Assembly (NCBI RefSeq): GCF_022682495.2
Contig: NC_071398.1
Coordinates: forward strand, 89,443,398 to 89,507,397
DNA from: Desmodus rotundus
Lineage: Eukaryota > Chordata > Mammalia > Chiroptera > Phyllostomidae
Length of the DNA stretch: 64,000 nucleotides
Direction: 5' to 3'
A program made the translations under genes and the position numbers. Shown in pieces: positions 35,716-47,119 of this stretch; position 1 is the first letter of the stretch; each line of letters opens with the position of its first letter. The notes below the pieces were generated by a model. It was given only the letters and a program-made list of their open reading frames with translations. It was not told where the DNA came from and searched no databases.

Positions 35716-35793
35716 TACCTCAGCACTCTTCCAGCAAACAATTATACTTCTCCCTTCCTTTGCATTGGAAGTAAAAGCCAATTTAAAATCTTT

Positions 35794-35982
35794 AAAAATT
35801 TTGTTTCCTCACCCAAGGATATGTTCTTATTTATTTGAGAGAGAGAGAGAGAGGAACATTGATGTGAGAGAGAAACATCAATCAGTTAGTTGCCTCCATA
35901 CATACTCCAACCGGGGATCGAACCTGTAATGTTTTTGGTGTACGGGACAATGCTCCAACTACCTGAGCCATCTGGCCAGAGC
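35794..35982 (-). mobile_element. bat VES-type SINE, reverse orientation
   Basis: The reversed tail (TTATTTATTTGAGAGAGAGA) is followed by GAGAGAAACATCAATCAGTT, then ACCGGGGATCGAACCTGTAA (tRNA-related B-box-like region in reverse) and CAACTACCTGAGCCATCTGG with CCAGAGC as the SINE head. TTAAAATCTTT occurs at 35783-35793 and 35983-35993, a probable target-site duplication. Confidence 0.85.
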
Positions 35983-36029
35983 TTAAAATCTTTTGAAATG
36001 GATCACAGAATTCTTATAGAGATGTAAGA

Positions 36030-37440
36030 GTGAGGGAAAATAACAATGAACACCTGTCTGCCCACCATCTAACTTTATCAAATCTGAACACTTCAATCTA
36101 TTTGCTTTAGATTTTTGAAATAAACATTACAACTGTAATTGACGTCCTCTACGTAGACCTCCTCCAAGCCACCCTGCAGGCAGCCATCACCCTGAACCTG
36201 ATGGGAACCATTCTCACTCATACTTTGTTCTGCTCTTCACTCAGGTCTTACGTGGGAATCCATAAGTAATAGAGTCTGCAGAAGTAGGACTGTTTTTATG
36301 TCCTTTTTAGCTTTATACAAATGGCATTCTAGTATGTCTATTGGTCTGTAATTTTCTTATTGTCATTCAACATTATGTTTTTAAGATTTATGCGTTTTAA
36401 TCCACTTAATTTTAGCCCATTCATTTTAATCCCTATGTAATATTCCATTGTATGACTATGGTATAACTTACCCACTCTTGATGGTCATTCGGGCAGTTTC
36501 CCCCTTTTCTTGTTTTATTACTGACAGTGTTGCAATCGACATTCTTCTATAAACTTCCCGTGCAATGTGATAGAGTTTCATTGGATTATATGCCTGAAAC
36601 TGGAATCTCTGGTTCAAATTGTAACTAGGTACAAAGCAGTATGAGAGAATTTTTATCTACTCATAGCTGAGCTTTTATACTTGTTATGATCAGACTTAAA
36701 AATTTTGGTCAACATAATGAGTGACTAATGGTATCTTACGGTTGTTTTACTTTGTGTTTTGTTAGTTACTGGGAAGCGTGAGCATCTTTTCATGGGTTCA
36801 TTGGCAAGCAATGGCTATCATCCTATGTTTTGCCTGCTTTCTATTTTTCTTCCTTTCATATTGAGTTGTAGTTCTTTTTAAATTCTGGATACTAAGCCTT
36901 TATCCATTATTCGTGTTTCCAATACTTTCGCCTAGTCTCAGGCTCACATTTAATCTTCATGTGTGGTGTTATTCATTAAATAGAAGTTTTAAATTTAACG
37001 TTAGTGTAGTCAAACTTGTCACTATTTTTCCTTGTGGTTTTTCTTCTTTAAGTATTATCTAAGCAATCATCCCCTAGCCCTAAGTCAAAGATGCTTTTCT
37101 ATATTTTCTTGTAAAAGTATTCCATTTTTGCTCCCAAGTAGAGCTTTTTAATGCACTTGGAATTGATTTTTAGTGTGATATGTTTTTCTCCATGTGGTGA
37201 CCTAATTGGCCATCATTTTTCTGCTTTATCATACCAAATTTTTACTTATGTATTGGGTTTGTTGTCGTTGGCTAGTCTATCATTCTATTTTCCTACTCAC
37301 GCTCCAGTACCATCTCTTAATTGCTGTAACGCTGTAAGAAATCTTGATGTTTGATGAAGGCAATTTACTATTTTGTTCTTTTTCCAAACTCCTCTTATTA
37401 TCCTTTGTCTTTTGTGCTTTCATTTAACTTTTAAGTTTGT
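36030..37440 (-). mobile_element. old L1 LINE 3' region, reverse orientation
   Basis: About 1.4 kb of reversed L1 3' text: CTGCCCACCATCTAACTTTA, then TAATATTCCATTGTATGACT, AGTGTTGCAATCGACATTCT, TATATGCCTGAAACTGGAAT, GGGAAGCGTGAGCATCTTTT, TTCTGGATACTAAGCCTTTA and GCACTTGGAATTGATTTTTA, then TGCTTTATCATACCAAATTT. Frames are broken throughout. Confidence 0.75.
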
Positions 37441-37539
37441 CCAATGCCATGAGGCAATGGAGAGAGCAGGCCCTAAACTCCAGGCATCTGAGCGAGCTCG
37501 TCTTTGCTCTGACTGCTGTTACTGTCCCGAGAACCAACG

Positions 37540-37705
37540 AAATGCCAGACTCATTCAAACCTCACGGCAGCCCTGTGAGGTTGTCACTAATCACTGTGAC
37601 CCTGTTGTAGCTGAAGGGACTGGAGACTGATGAGATTAAGTAATCTGGCCCAGGTCCCTGGGTTACTATGCAGCTAGCCAGCGCACACCTGAGTAAATCC
37701 ATTCT
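37540..37705 (-). repeat. MIR SINE, reverse orientation
   Basis: CAAACCTCACGGCAGCCCTG, TAGCTGAAGGGACTGGAGAC, GATTAAGTAATCTGGCCCAG and ACTATGCAGCTAGCCAGCGC, in reversed MIR order. Confidence 0.65.
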
Positions 37706-38265
37706 AATCCTATGCCAGGGTTTACCTGCACCTTCAAAAACCTAAAAAAATATTTTTCACTTACTGACAAAAACAAGAAAATAAAAATGAATATCCTTTT
37801 CATTTGAACCAAGAAACCAAAGCACAGACAAGGTACACGATTTGTCTAACAGCTTATACAAATGTCCATTGCAAATAGAACTAAGTCCCTTGACTTTCTC
37901 TGTATGAAAGCCTCTTTTGCCACACGCACCCCTAATCCTGCCCACAGCTCGCACCACTGTGCCCACTCCCTCCCCCCATCAGACAACTGGCGTGTGCAAC
38001 CGAGGGACTACAGTGACATACTTGTCTCCGCTGAGCACCACTTGGCCCTCGGTGGGCCATGGTGCGGAGCGAGTGGTAATCAACCCTAACGATGAAATGG
38101 CTTCTTCAGCCTGTGGTTTCTGGGGTGGTTAGGATCACATTCATTTTGAGAACCTGGTCATGGGAGCAGAGACTGACACAACACAGGTCTCTCTTCCCTG
38201 TGCCAGAGCTTGCCAAGTGGGTGCCGACCCCCGCAGTCAAAAATCCACCTTTCACTTTCCACCCT

Positions 38266-38502
38266 GCAGCCGGCCCTTCATATCTTCAGATTCAACCAAC
38301 CACAGACTGAAAACAGAACCTCAGTCCCAGTGGGGAACTGCAGGTGGGAATGAGAAAGTGCTGTTTTCAATTCTGGTTGGTTAAATCCCCGGATGGGAAA
38401 CCCAACCCACAGATTGGAAGGGCCAACTATATTTATTGAAAAAAATCTGCCTATAAGTGGAGCCCCGCAGTTCAAACTCACGTTGTTCAAGAGTTAACTG
38501 TA
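38266..38502 (-). mobile_element. Tigger-type (Tc1/mariner superfamily) non-autonomous relic
   Basis: CAGCCGGCCCTTCATATCTT at one end and GTTGTTCAAGAGTTAACTG at the other are the two familiar ends of a Tigger-type element. Inside are ATTCAACCAACCACAGACTG and CTGCCTATAAGTGGAGCCCC. TA follows the right end. Confidence 0.7.
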
Positions 38503-38624
38503 GTTAAGTAAGAAAATACCGGTTAGGAGCTGTCAAGGTAGCCGGAGAGAAAAGTTGTTGTAAGGAGATTCTCGTGGACCCAGGCCGGAGGCCGACAGAC
38601 CCCATAAGAAGCGGTCTTTCTTAA

Positions 38625-38715
38625 AATTCTTGACTCGGCCACCAGGGCGTTCAGTGACTTTGAGCAAGTCACTCCAAACAGCCTGGGTGTCTGTGTTCCC
38701 TGACCTGTAAGTGGA
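38625..38715 (+). repeat. MIR SINE fragment
   Basis: CAGTGACTTTGAGCAAGTCA, CTCCAAACAGCCTGGGTGTC and TGTTCCCTGACCTGTAAGTG resemble the forward MIR core. Confidence 0.5.
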
Positions 38716-38984
38716 GGCGCACATGGGGTGGTGGGGTGGATAGCGGGTGGCGAGGCAGTTGCTAAGGTAAGGGAACCACTATGGTCGGGAAGGAAGAGCA
38801 CAATCCTGAGAGTGGGCTCTCCCCCACTAGAGATTTGGGGACACCTAGCCTTCCTGAAGGCTCCAAGTGAGGTGCAGAGGAGAGCCACAAAATAACCCAA
38901 GTATACTCAGCTTCCTCCAAGGGCAGTTCGCGTGCCTGAGAGCTTGGTGTCCTCCCACTTGTTCTTTTTCATTCTCTATTTTTA

Positions 38985-39280
38985 GTTTATTATATATATT
39001 TATCATTGAACTTATTTCAACTAAAAAAATAACCCAAAACAGAACAGTTCACCCATTTTTCCCCCTTGCCCCCCTCCCCACCCCAGCTCTGGCAACCACC
39101 ATTCTGTTCTCTGTATCTATGAGCTTGTTATATTAATATATACACATATTTTACTCCACTTATAAGAGAGAGCATACGGTACTTGTCTTTGTCTGTCTGA
39201 CTTATTTCACTTAGCATAACGCCCTCGAGGTCCATCCATGTTGTCAAACCACTTTTTCCTTCACTGTCTTGTACTGAAAA
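38985..39280 (-). mobile_element. L1 LINE 3' end, reverse orientation
   Basis: CCTTGCCCCCCTCCCCACCC, TCTGGCAACCACCATTCTGT, GAGCATACGGTACTTGTCTT, GACTTATTTCACTTAGCATA and GGTCCATCCATGTTGT are the reverse of the L1 ORF2 end and 3' UTR. Confidence 0.8.
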
Positions 39281-40176
39281 AAAGCGTTGGCAAATCGCAT
39301 AATCTTTTCACATGTCAGTCACTCAGTTCTAAGGGAAGATTATAGTACTGCTGGCCCTGAAATGGGGCAACAGATGTGCAGGTTAACATGAGATGCTATT
39401 AAGTCAGCACCTTTTGCGATTAGAGGACGGTGAGGGCGGGAGGTGGGATTAGATGGAGGTGCTCCTGTGGCCGGGGCTCCTGCAGCACAGCTGGGGGCTG
39501 GGGCAGGATTGCAGGCCAGCCCCCCACCTCAGAGGAACTGCCGCACTGGCTGGGGGCCCCAGGAAGGAGCCTGGCCCGTTCCTGCCCTCTGGAATTAGCC
39601 TGTTCCCTACTGGTTTTGATATTAATGAGGTAATTACTGGGTGTGTTTACGCACCTGTGCCTTAGTCTCAGCCTCTCCGCATTCCTTCTCCAAGCAATGT
39701 GGTCCCCTCTGTCCCTACCCTTTCTTTGGCAGGAGGAGCTTTAAAGGAAGGGGGCAAAAAGGAAGGTTTCCTTTCTTTAATTTTGGCTTTAACTTCTGAT
39801 GTTTTCTCTGGTCATATTATTTATAGCTTTAATCACCCCAATAGTAGCTGCTATTTACTGAGTACCTACTCAGATCTCAGAAAATCTTCAAAGGAAGTTT
39901 TAAACCGTTCTTACATGCACCTTGCTTTTCTGGATAATCTATGAGCAAATGAGACCACCTGGGCCTGTGGACTCTGTAACCAGCGCCAACCCACAGGCAT
40001 TGGACTGGCGTTCTTTCACTCTGCACATAGTGGGAGCTGTGGCCACAAGACAGGTTGCAAAGGAAGAGACAGCCAGAGCCAAGGTCATCAGTAGGACTCA
40101 CTCACTCATTGAGCCAGGCATCACTCGGCCTTAGCTCTGTGCAAGGAGCAGCATGAGGCGAGACATAAAGGGGTAA

Positions 40177-40374
40177 TAGGGGTGTCCAACCTTTGGGCAT
40201 CTCTGGACCACCCTGGAAGAAGAGTTGTCTTGGGCCACACATTAAATATACAAACAATAACAAAAACAAAAAAATCTCATCATGTTTTAAGTAAATTTAT
40301 GATTGTGTGTTGGGCTGCATTCATAGCCATCCTGGGGCGCATGCAGCCCGTGGGTCGTGGGTTGGACACCTCTG
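40177..40374. mobile_element. hAT (Charlie-like) non-autonomous DNA transposon
   Basis: The ends are imperfect inverted repeats: TAGGGGTGTCCAACCT at the left and GGGTTGGACACCTCTG at the right, about 13 of 16 matching. Inside are GAGTTGTCTTGGGCCACACA and TGTTGGGCTGCATTCATAGC with GCATGCAGCCCGTGGGTCGT, typical of a Charlie-like hAT family. No matching 8-bp target duplication was found. Confidence 0.65.
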
Positions 40375-40426
40375 ATAGAAGGTGGGATCCCTTCTTCCAG
40401 GACTTTCTTTACTGGTAGTGATCACA

Positions 40427-40439
40427 CACACACACACAC
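40427..40439. repeat. (AC)n microsatellite
   Basis: A short CA run. Confidence 0.8.
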
Positions 40440-42404
40440 GTAACCAGAGCACAAACCAAGTGCTCCAGGCCTGAAGAATAAGGAAGGGTCAGGGACTGCA
40501 AACCAGTAAAAACCAGAATTTGTCATCACTTAATGCTGCCAAAGCATTCTTTACACACTTAGGCCTTTGGTCCTCACGCAAAGGCAGTAGTGAAGACTCG
40601 ATCAGGATCTCGCCCTTTACATGACAAGTATTTTGCAATGTCCTCTTTACTTTTACAAAATCAACTGCAAGTACAACTTTGATGCATGTAGGATTTTTAA
40701 AAAGGCAATTCTCTTTACTATAAGGAAAATTATTCAAAATTTTATATATAACATGGTCATTAAGGAACTCAACCCAGTTCTTCTGATCCGCTGCCAGGGT
40801 ACTTCCCAGCATCCTCTAAGGTTATTGTTAATTAAGGACAATTAAACTAACATACAACAACTCCCTGACGCCATCATTTTTCCCTCCTCAGAAAGAGGCA
40901 GACCTTGCTTTTCCATCAGAGCACCCTTTCCTAGCAAGCCCGCTCCTGCTGGAGAGGTGAGCCTTACGCAGTAACGAACTCCCCCAATTCTCAGTGGCTC
41001 CCATCACTGAAGGCTGTGGGCTGGCTGCTGCTCTGTTCCCGTTTGTGGCTCGGCTCCGAGTCAGATGCTGGTCGGCACCGTGTGCCCTTTCCCTTTCCTG
41101 GGGTCCAGCCTGAAGGATCACAGGGTGTGCTGTTCCCCAGGCAGAGGGAAGGAGCCTGAGAGCTGGTGCTGACCCACAATGCCTCTGAAAGCTTCTGCTG
41201 GAACAACCCCCACACACAGCCACACAGCAGTGCTCAGAGAGCACGGCTGTCTGCCAGGGGAGGGGAGGTGGGCCGCTGGGGACTGCGACTCAGCCTCCCA
41301 CGGCTGGTCAGACTCTTCGCAAGCAGTCCTCACAGACATACGTGGGCACGTGGAAAAATGCGTTCACCATCTTTTTGACAGGTCACAGCTTCAGCCACTA
41401 GGAGAGAGTGATGGGAACTGAGGCCCAGTGAAGGGGCAATTCCTCATTAATAAGAGCAGCCATTGTCAGCCCCAGAACGTGGCACAATGTGGAAATGAAA
41501 GCCCAGGTCCTCTTATTTTCAATAGAAGTCAAAAAATTGGACACATTTTTCTTACGTGTTTCAATGGCTGAGAGAAAGTCAGGGCTCCCCCGGCCCAGAG
41601 TTGCTCAGGCTCCACAGCTGACCCAGGACTCAGGTCACGGTCTCACTCATGGCCTTCAGTTTTCTTGTCCTGAACTTGGCTCTCTGAGCTGAGCCATCTC
41701 CCAAGGGAAGCCTTTCAGGCTGATTGACTTAAAAATGAGAGCTCAGATGGTAAAAGAAGAGGGGAATAATAGGGGAGAGATTGCACTCATCTGCCTCTTT
41801 AAATTTTAATACTGGGTGCGATTTGTTAACAAGGAGGGGGGGCCCTGGGCCGGTGAGGGACATCAATAATTCAGCAGAGACTGTCAAGCTGCAAATAGCC
41901 CCATGGTGCCCAGCTGATGCTCCTGGTCATGACACAGGCTCTTTCAAGCTCTAAGAGAAAAGAAAGAGTCAGGTTTCCATTGTCCAGCCCACTGCAGCCC
42001 TGACTTTCCTCAGCCCCCAATTCCTAATGGAACTGGAGACCATGGTACTGAATGCTGTGACTGTGTACAGACCCAGAGGCTAACAGACCATAATGCTGAG
42101 CTGATCGCAGCTCAAACACAAAAGTTCCCTGTGTTAATGCTACCTCCCAATCAGATGCATTTAATGTGCAGGATTTAACAAATCCCTTGTCCCACCCCCA
42201 AAACAAATGTTGCTCCTCTCTGTTTGCCAGATCTCGTTTTTCCCCTTCTTCCAAATCAAGCTCGAAACTCGCCTGGTCCTGGTCCCTGGTTTCCCTGGAT
42301 GATGGCACCCCCTGTCCGGGGGCAGACGAACATCAAGGGATCCAGCTTACGCTACGGGAACACGGAGGTCTTGGATCACATTGAGCCACATACCTTCTCC
42401 CACC

Positions 42405-42525
42405 AGCACACACGACTCGGGCGGGTTTCTGAATCTTTGAGCTTTGGTTTTCTCACCTTTAAGACAAAGATGAAAATGCCCCCCTCATTTCAGGATCGAA
42501 TGAGACAGCACACGTAAATATATTA
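42405..42525 (+). repeat. MIR SINE
   Basis: TCTGAATCTTTGAGCTTTGG, TTTTCTCACCTTTAAGACAA, AGATGAAAATGCCCCCCTCA and ATCGAATGAGACAGCACACG, forward MIR 3' half. Confidence 0.65.
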
Positions 42526-42768
42526 TGATTATTTTGACAACTTTCTCAATGGATTTCCAGTTGTCTCCTTTCCCACCCACCTGTCCTCTGCATGTTGCCA
42601 TTTAAGACCTACATGTCACGTGGGTGAAACGGGGCATCTTTAGGCCAAAGCACCAATGGCTTCTGTTTTTAACCACGAGGGATAGAAATAGATGAAATTA
42701 ATGGCAGCCAAATAGTGGAGGGGCTTCCTAGGGTCTTTGATAACCAAACTCAGAATGTCAACAAACTT

Positions 42769-42943
42769 AGACCCTGGCCAGGTAGCTCAGGTGGCTGGAG
42801 CATCATCCCCATGTACCAAGGTTGTGAGTTAGCCCCAAGGTCAGGGCGCATGTGAGAAACCACCAGTGAAGGCATAAATAAGTGAAACAGCAGAGTTATG
42901 TTTCTCTCTCTTCCTCAAATCAATAAATAAAACATTTTTAAAA
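42769..42943 (+). mobile_element. bat VES-type SINE with target-site duplication
   Basis: The SINE head CCTGGCCAGGTAGCTCAGGT (tRNA-like A-box region) is followed by GGTTGTGAGTTAGCCCC in the B-box region, CAGGGCGCATGTGAGAAACC, and a TTTCTCTCTCTTCC tail with AATCAATAAATAAAAC. The 17-base AGAATGTCAACAAACTT occurs at 42752-42768 and 42944-42960, an exact target-site duplication. Confidence 0.92.
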
Positions 42944-42964
42944 AGAATGTCAACAAACTTCGCT

Positions 42965-43721
42965 TTCTTTGAAAGGACCACCAAAACATCAGCCCAAAGG
43001 GCACTTGGCAGCATTGAGATGACATCCATTTCCTGTCCCTGTGGCCAGGCACACACAGGGCTCTGGTCCCACAGAGCCATTTGCACAGGAGGCCCACGCT
43101 CGTTGAGAGAGCAGGAAGGGGAGGCAAGACTAACCCAGTGGCTTCTACGTAAGGTACCACGCTGTCCGGGATGGATTTCCTAAAACGTGAGCAGATGGTG
43201 CTATTACCCAGCAGTAGGTCTGGGAAATGCTGTTCAGTCATTTTTCCACTTCTGAGTGAGAGAGCTGAAGATTGATACTACGATAGGAAAAGCTTTGCTC
43301 CTGGCGAAGGGCATGTCCTCTCCCCATGATACCTCGCTTGGTCCCTCACTCGGGAGCAGGAAGCAGAAGCAGAGCTGGGGATGAGAGTGGAGCAGGGAGA
43401 AACATTTATCCCTTGGAGCGACGTAAAAAGTCTGGTACAGTTTTAATCATTTGCTCCTCCGTAATTCTCTTTGACTCAGGGTAACACTTTAGTAGAGTGT
43501 GAAGTCCCTCTATTGCTCTGAGAAGTGGTGTCATGTAGAATAAAAAGATGAAAAAACACCGGAGAGTTTTCCTCTTCCCCATTCACACCTCCTCTGGCCC
43601 CTCGGTTGAGGGGCTGACTCATCCACTGGTCCAGGGTTTTCAAGTAGCAAATGATCGTGAGATGAATGGTGGCCAATACCAGGGCTGAGAGTGGCAGGCA
43701 AGATGGACAACACGCCCTCCG

Positions 43722-43755
<34 letters not shown>

Positions 43756-44195
43756 AGATAACCAACACAGGAACAAGGCCAGTAGGAAAAAAGGGCGGGG
43801 GCAGACAGGCTGACGCTTGGTTTTCACGTTCCCAGTCATATAAAGGAGATCAAAGTGTGAAGGGTGGGGTAAGCATGGTCTGAGTATACAGTAATTTTGT
43901 ACTTCAAATATACTGACTTTTACTTCTCCCAGGAAGTCTTCTTTGTGCAGAAATATTCCAACTGGCCTGTCACAGTGCTTACGATTCCATTATGAAGTGG
44001 AATTTTTTAGTGTGTAAACAAGACATTTGAGTTGGGGGAAAGGCAGGCACACGTTTCCCAAATCTGTCCAGTGCATCTGTCTCTGCTGCTCCTTTATTCC
44101 CCCTGTGGCCGTCTCCTTCTAAGGTTAGTACGATGGCCTCTTTCCCCACGGCCTCCCTGCCTCTGATCACACCCTGTTTTAGCCCCCTCCCCATA
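42965..44195. other. unassigned DNA with (AC)n
   Basis: Nothing recognised except the (AC)n microsatellite at 43725. Confidence 0.5.
43725..43753. repeat. (AC)n microsatellite
   Basis: About 14 uninterrupted AC units. Confidence 0.9.
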
Positions 44196-44199
44196 GGCT

Positions 44200-44690
44200 G
44201 ACCAAAGGGGTCTCTATTAAAGGCCAATCCACATCTCCCTGTCCTGCGTTGAACTCCAAGCGATCTCAGGTGCCCTCACGAAAAAGGCTAAACTTGATGA
44301 TATGGGTTACGACAGGCCCTGCCGACCTCTCCAGACTCATAGCTCATCGCCATCGTCACTCCCACCGTGTGAACTGTTGGCAGTCCTTTGCTCTTGCCTT
44401 CTAGCCCCTGTACCTGTGGCTCTGCTCACCCAACGTACCCTTCCTCATCTCCAACCTCACCTGGACAAGCCCTACGAAACCGCCTGCTCTGCGTGTGGGG
44501 TTCCTCCCACTGACTCCCGCGAGATTCTGCACAAAAGTCTGCGCAGGCCCATGTCCCTCTCTGTGGTTATTGCTATGGCTGTTTCTTCACCCACACCTCC
44601 CATTAGACTGTACATTCCTTGAATGTCATATTCATTTAGGTGTCCCCAGCATCTGGGCGTGGCATAACGTGGTCCACAGTAAATAAACTG
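44200..44690 (+). repeat. L2 LINE 3' region
   Basis: CTCATCTCCAACCTCACCTG is followed by a L2-like tail: CCCATTAGACTGTACATTCC, TTGAATGTCATATTCATTTA, GGTGTCCCCAGCATCTGGGC, then ACAGTAAATAAACTGTGAAT. The 5' limit is uncertain. Confidence 0.5.
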
Positions 44691-44694
44691 TGAA

Positions 44695-44800
44695 TGAGAA
44701 AATTCATTACTTTGGTAAGAAAACTAATGCTCAAAGGGCTGTTGGACTTATTCAAGGTCACTCAGGCTATTTATTACCAGGGTCAGACAGTTTTCACATG
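44695..44800 (-). repeat. MIR SINE, reverse orientation
   Basis: AAGAAAACTAATGCTCAAAG, GTTGGACTTATTCAAGGTCA, CTCAGGCTATTTATTACCAG, reversed MIR core. Confidence 0.6.
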
Positions 44801-44834
44801 CAGTTTTTCTAGTTAAGATATCAATCTTTTCTTC

Positions 44835-45000
44835 TTACACGAGACACCAAACCTACAGTCAGGAAGAAAATGTCCATTTGACACAAGACACCATAATTGG
44901 CGTTAATACAGATGTGACGGATTAGGAGAAAATATTTGCAACAAATACAATAGGCACCTCTCTATATAAATGTATAGAAGAGGGACTGACAGCTACATAT
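44835..45000 (+). mobile_element. possible old L1 ORF2 fragment
   Basis: GATTAGGAGAAAATATTTGC followed by AACAAATACAATAGGC recalls the L1 ORF2 'GGGAGAAAATATTTGCAAA' region. Short and decayed. Confidence 0.3.
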
Positions 45001-45004
45001 TGGA

Positions 45005-46005
45005 CTCCTAAGAATTATCATCCCTGGGGCTGGGAGTGGGATGGAGGTCTGGTGATAAAAGGAGCTTTCATTTCTACTTTATTTCAATCTTTTGAATCTT
45101 TTACAGTGAGAAAGTATATATGAATTATTTGTGTGATCTTAAAAAGCTAAGGCAATCAGAACTCAAATGCATTTGACGACATACAGAGAATTTTTCCAAC
45201 ACACCAAATTTAAAAGAAACTAGCTTAAAAGCTGCCATCGCGATGTATGAATTTACAAAGAACAAGGCTTCTTTGTAGTAACTAGAATAGCCAGATCCAT
45301 TATCAAGAGAATATTTCCCTTAAAAAATATGTAAGATACCAAATTAGTGAACAGAAGGGACGTGTTAAGCATGCAATCAGAGTGCAGAAAGACAGATGTC
45401 CTTGAGGGGTGTTTTATCTGAGCTGAGGCTTTAATGCCAATGAATTATCCAATTGACCCTAACACTTGGGCCTCTAGGCACAGCCTCTCTTTCTGATAAT
45501 AGCTGTCTCTCTCCGCTTGGAAGAGTCGCTTGAGAATTATGAGCCAAATCTCCCTCTCCCACTGTATTTGCAGAATCTACATTAGTTCCACCTTTCCTAT
45601 TTGCACAAAGCAGTGCACCACGTCCACCCTCTTTTTTCACAGATGCTATCAGACCATCTTCCATCTCTTCTGGTGTTTTTCATTTCCTGGCAGTGGATGA
45701 AAGGCCGATGGCATTCCCCCAGTAAACACAGAATAGAATGGGTGACCTCAGAGGCCATTGCTGCTCAACAACAGGGGCTGTTCCTGGCGGGGCTTTTTCT
45801 GAGCCTTCTTAGCATTATCCCTAGATCTACGATTTCCACTTACTTTCAGGAACTGAACTGTTGATTATTCTGAATTATCTTCCTGGCTGTGTGACTCAGG
45901 GTAATGTCATTACTCTTGGCCATGTTTATTTCTTTTTATCCAAGATGAAGGGGAACTCAACCTCTGCTACCTTACAAGACCATTGAGAGATTCAAATAAG
46001 GAGAT
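45005..46005. other. unassigned DNA
   Basis: AT-rich at the start; no gene or clear repeat. Confidence 0.5.
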
Positions 46006-46009
46006 ATTT

Positions 46010-46370
46010 ACCCATTTGATAAATGTTTGCTGAGGTCCTTTGCCCAGATGCATGTTTGGTTCTAGGAATACAAAATCCATGAGAGAGTCCCTGCCTTCAT
46101 CGCACTCACAGACTTGTGGGAAAGACATACTCATGAATAATTATAATATAGGATAGTAAATGCTAGCATAGGGTGTTATGTTACATCCTGATGTGGGGTA
46201 GAATTGAGACAGATTTGGGGAGTTAATTCTTGAGCAGAATCTTGAAGAAAGAGCAGGAAATAGAACAAGGTGGAGAAAGGTGTTCAAGACCAAAGAGACA
46301 GCGTGTGACAAGTCACAGGGACAAGGAGAAGACTGCAAGAGTCTGATTGGATGGAGAGTGCAGTAGATTA
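46010..46370 (-). repeat. L2 LINE 3' tail, reverse orientation
   Basis: GATAAATGTTTGCTGAGGTC, GTCCCTGCCTTCATCGCACT, CACAGACTTGTGGGAAAGAC and GAGCAGAATCTTGAAGAAAG, then GGTGGAGAAAGGTGTTC, are reversed L2 in order. Confidence 0.6.
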
Positions 46371-46374
46371 AAGA

Positions 46375-46830
46375 CAGCCCTATATTCTTTGATGATTCAC
46401 ATCAGAGGTGGGGGTTTCTGTTTGAATCTGGGCGGGTCTGTGACTTCTTGGCCAACAGAATGCAGCAGAGGTAACCCTGAGCCAGTTTTCAGGCCCAGGC
46501 CTTAAGCGATCTGTATATTCTACTTCCTGTCTCTGGGAACACGCTCAGAGCCTGGCCACCGTGCTGTGAGGAAGCCCAAGGAGCCCCATGAAGAGCCCAA
46601 ATGGAGGGGACCTGAGGCTTCCTGTCCTGCTGCCCTGGGTGACAATTGGCTCCATCTTGCCAGTGAGTCATCTTAGAAAGGATCCTCAGTTGAGACATCC
46701 CAGCTGATGTCCACAGAGCAGAGACGAGCCATTCCTGCAGAGCCCCGTCCAAATCCACGACCAAAATAAATGACTTATTTTAAGTCACTACGTTTCACAT
46801 CAATTATTGGCAGTCATAGATAACTGAAGC
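46375..46830 (+). mobile_element. MLT1-type LTR (old MaLR endogenous retrovirus-like), solo
   Basis: GTGACTTCTTGGCCAACAGA and ATGCAGCAGAGGTAACCCTG resemble the 5' part of an MLT1 LTR; TGAGGAAGCCCAAGGAGCCC and GAGACATCCCAGCTGATGTC lie in the middle. The 3' end has AATAAATGACTTATTTTAAG, a TCACTACGTTT block and TCATAGATAACTGAAGCA. No internal viral genes are present, so it is a solo LTR relic. It sits between two L2 pieces. Confidence 0.75.
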
Positions 46831-46839
46831 AGGGAGGTA

Positions 46840-47115
46840 CAAAAGGGGACAATCGGGGATGGTGTCCTGGCCTCCAGGCTTAGGTGACACAATGAAGATT
46901 CCTTTCTCAAAGATGAGACATAGAGATGGAGCAGGTTTGATGAACAGAGAGGATAGAGGGGCATTGAGGAGTAATACTAAGTTCAGTTTTGGACTGTTGA
47001 GTTTGAGGGGCCATGGGCTCTTGGTAGAGAGAGATGGTAGAGTTGGACATACAGACCTGAAGCTGAGAGAGATTTGGACTGGAGCTAGAGAGATGGTTAC
47101 TGCAAATGGTTATTG
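46840..47115 (-). repeat. L2-related reversed fragment
   Basis: GTTCAGTTTTGGACTGTTGA, GTTTGAGGGGCCATGGGCTC and GTTGGACATACAGACCTGAA match text that follows reversed L2 elsewhere, including at 63000-63080. Probably continues the L2 piece at 46010 across the MLT1 insertion. Confidence 0.4.
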
Positions 47116-47119
47116 ATAG

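Larger units (their letters stand above)
39285..42400. other. mostly unassigned DNA around the hAT element
   Basis: Apart from the hAT copy at 40177-40374 and a (CA)n run, no repeat or gene was recognised. Overlapping short open frames on both strands at 40890-41420 reflect GC-rich DNA. Confidence 0.45.

Noticed and set aside
38630..38655. CCACCAGGGCG as a CTCF site
   Set aside because: The second half of the core does not match and it lies within a MIR-like fragment.
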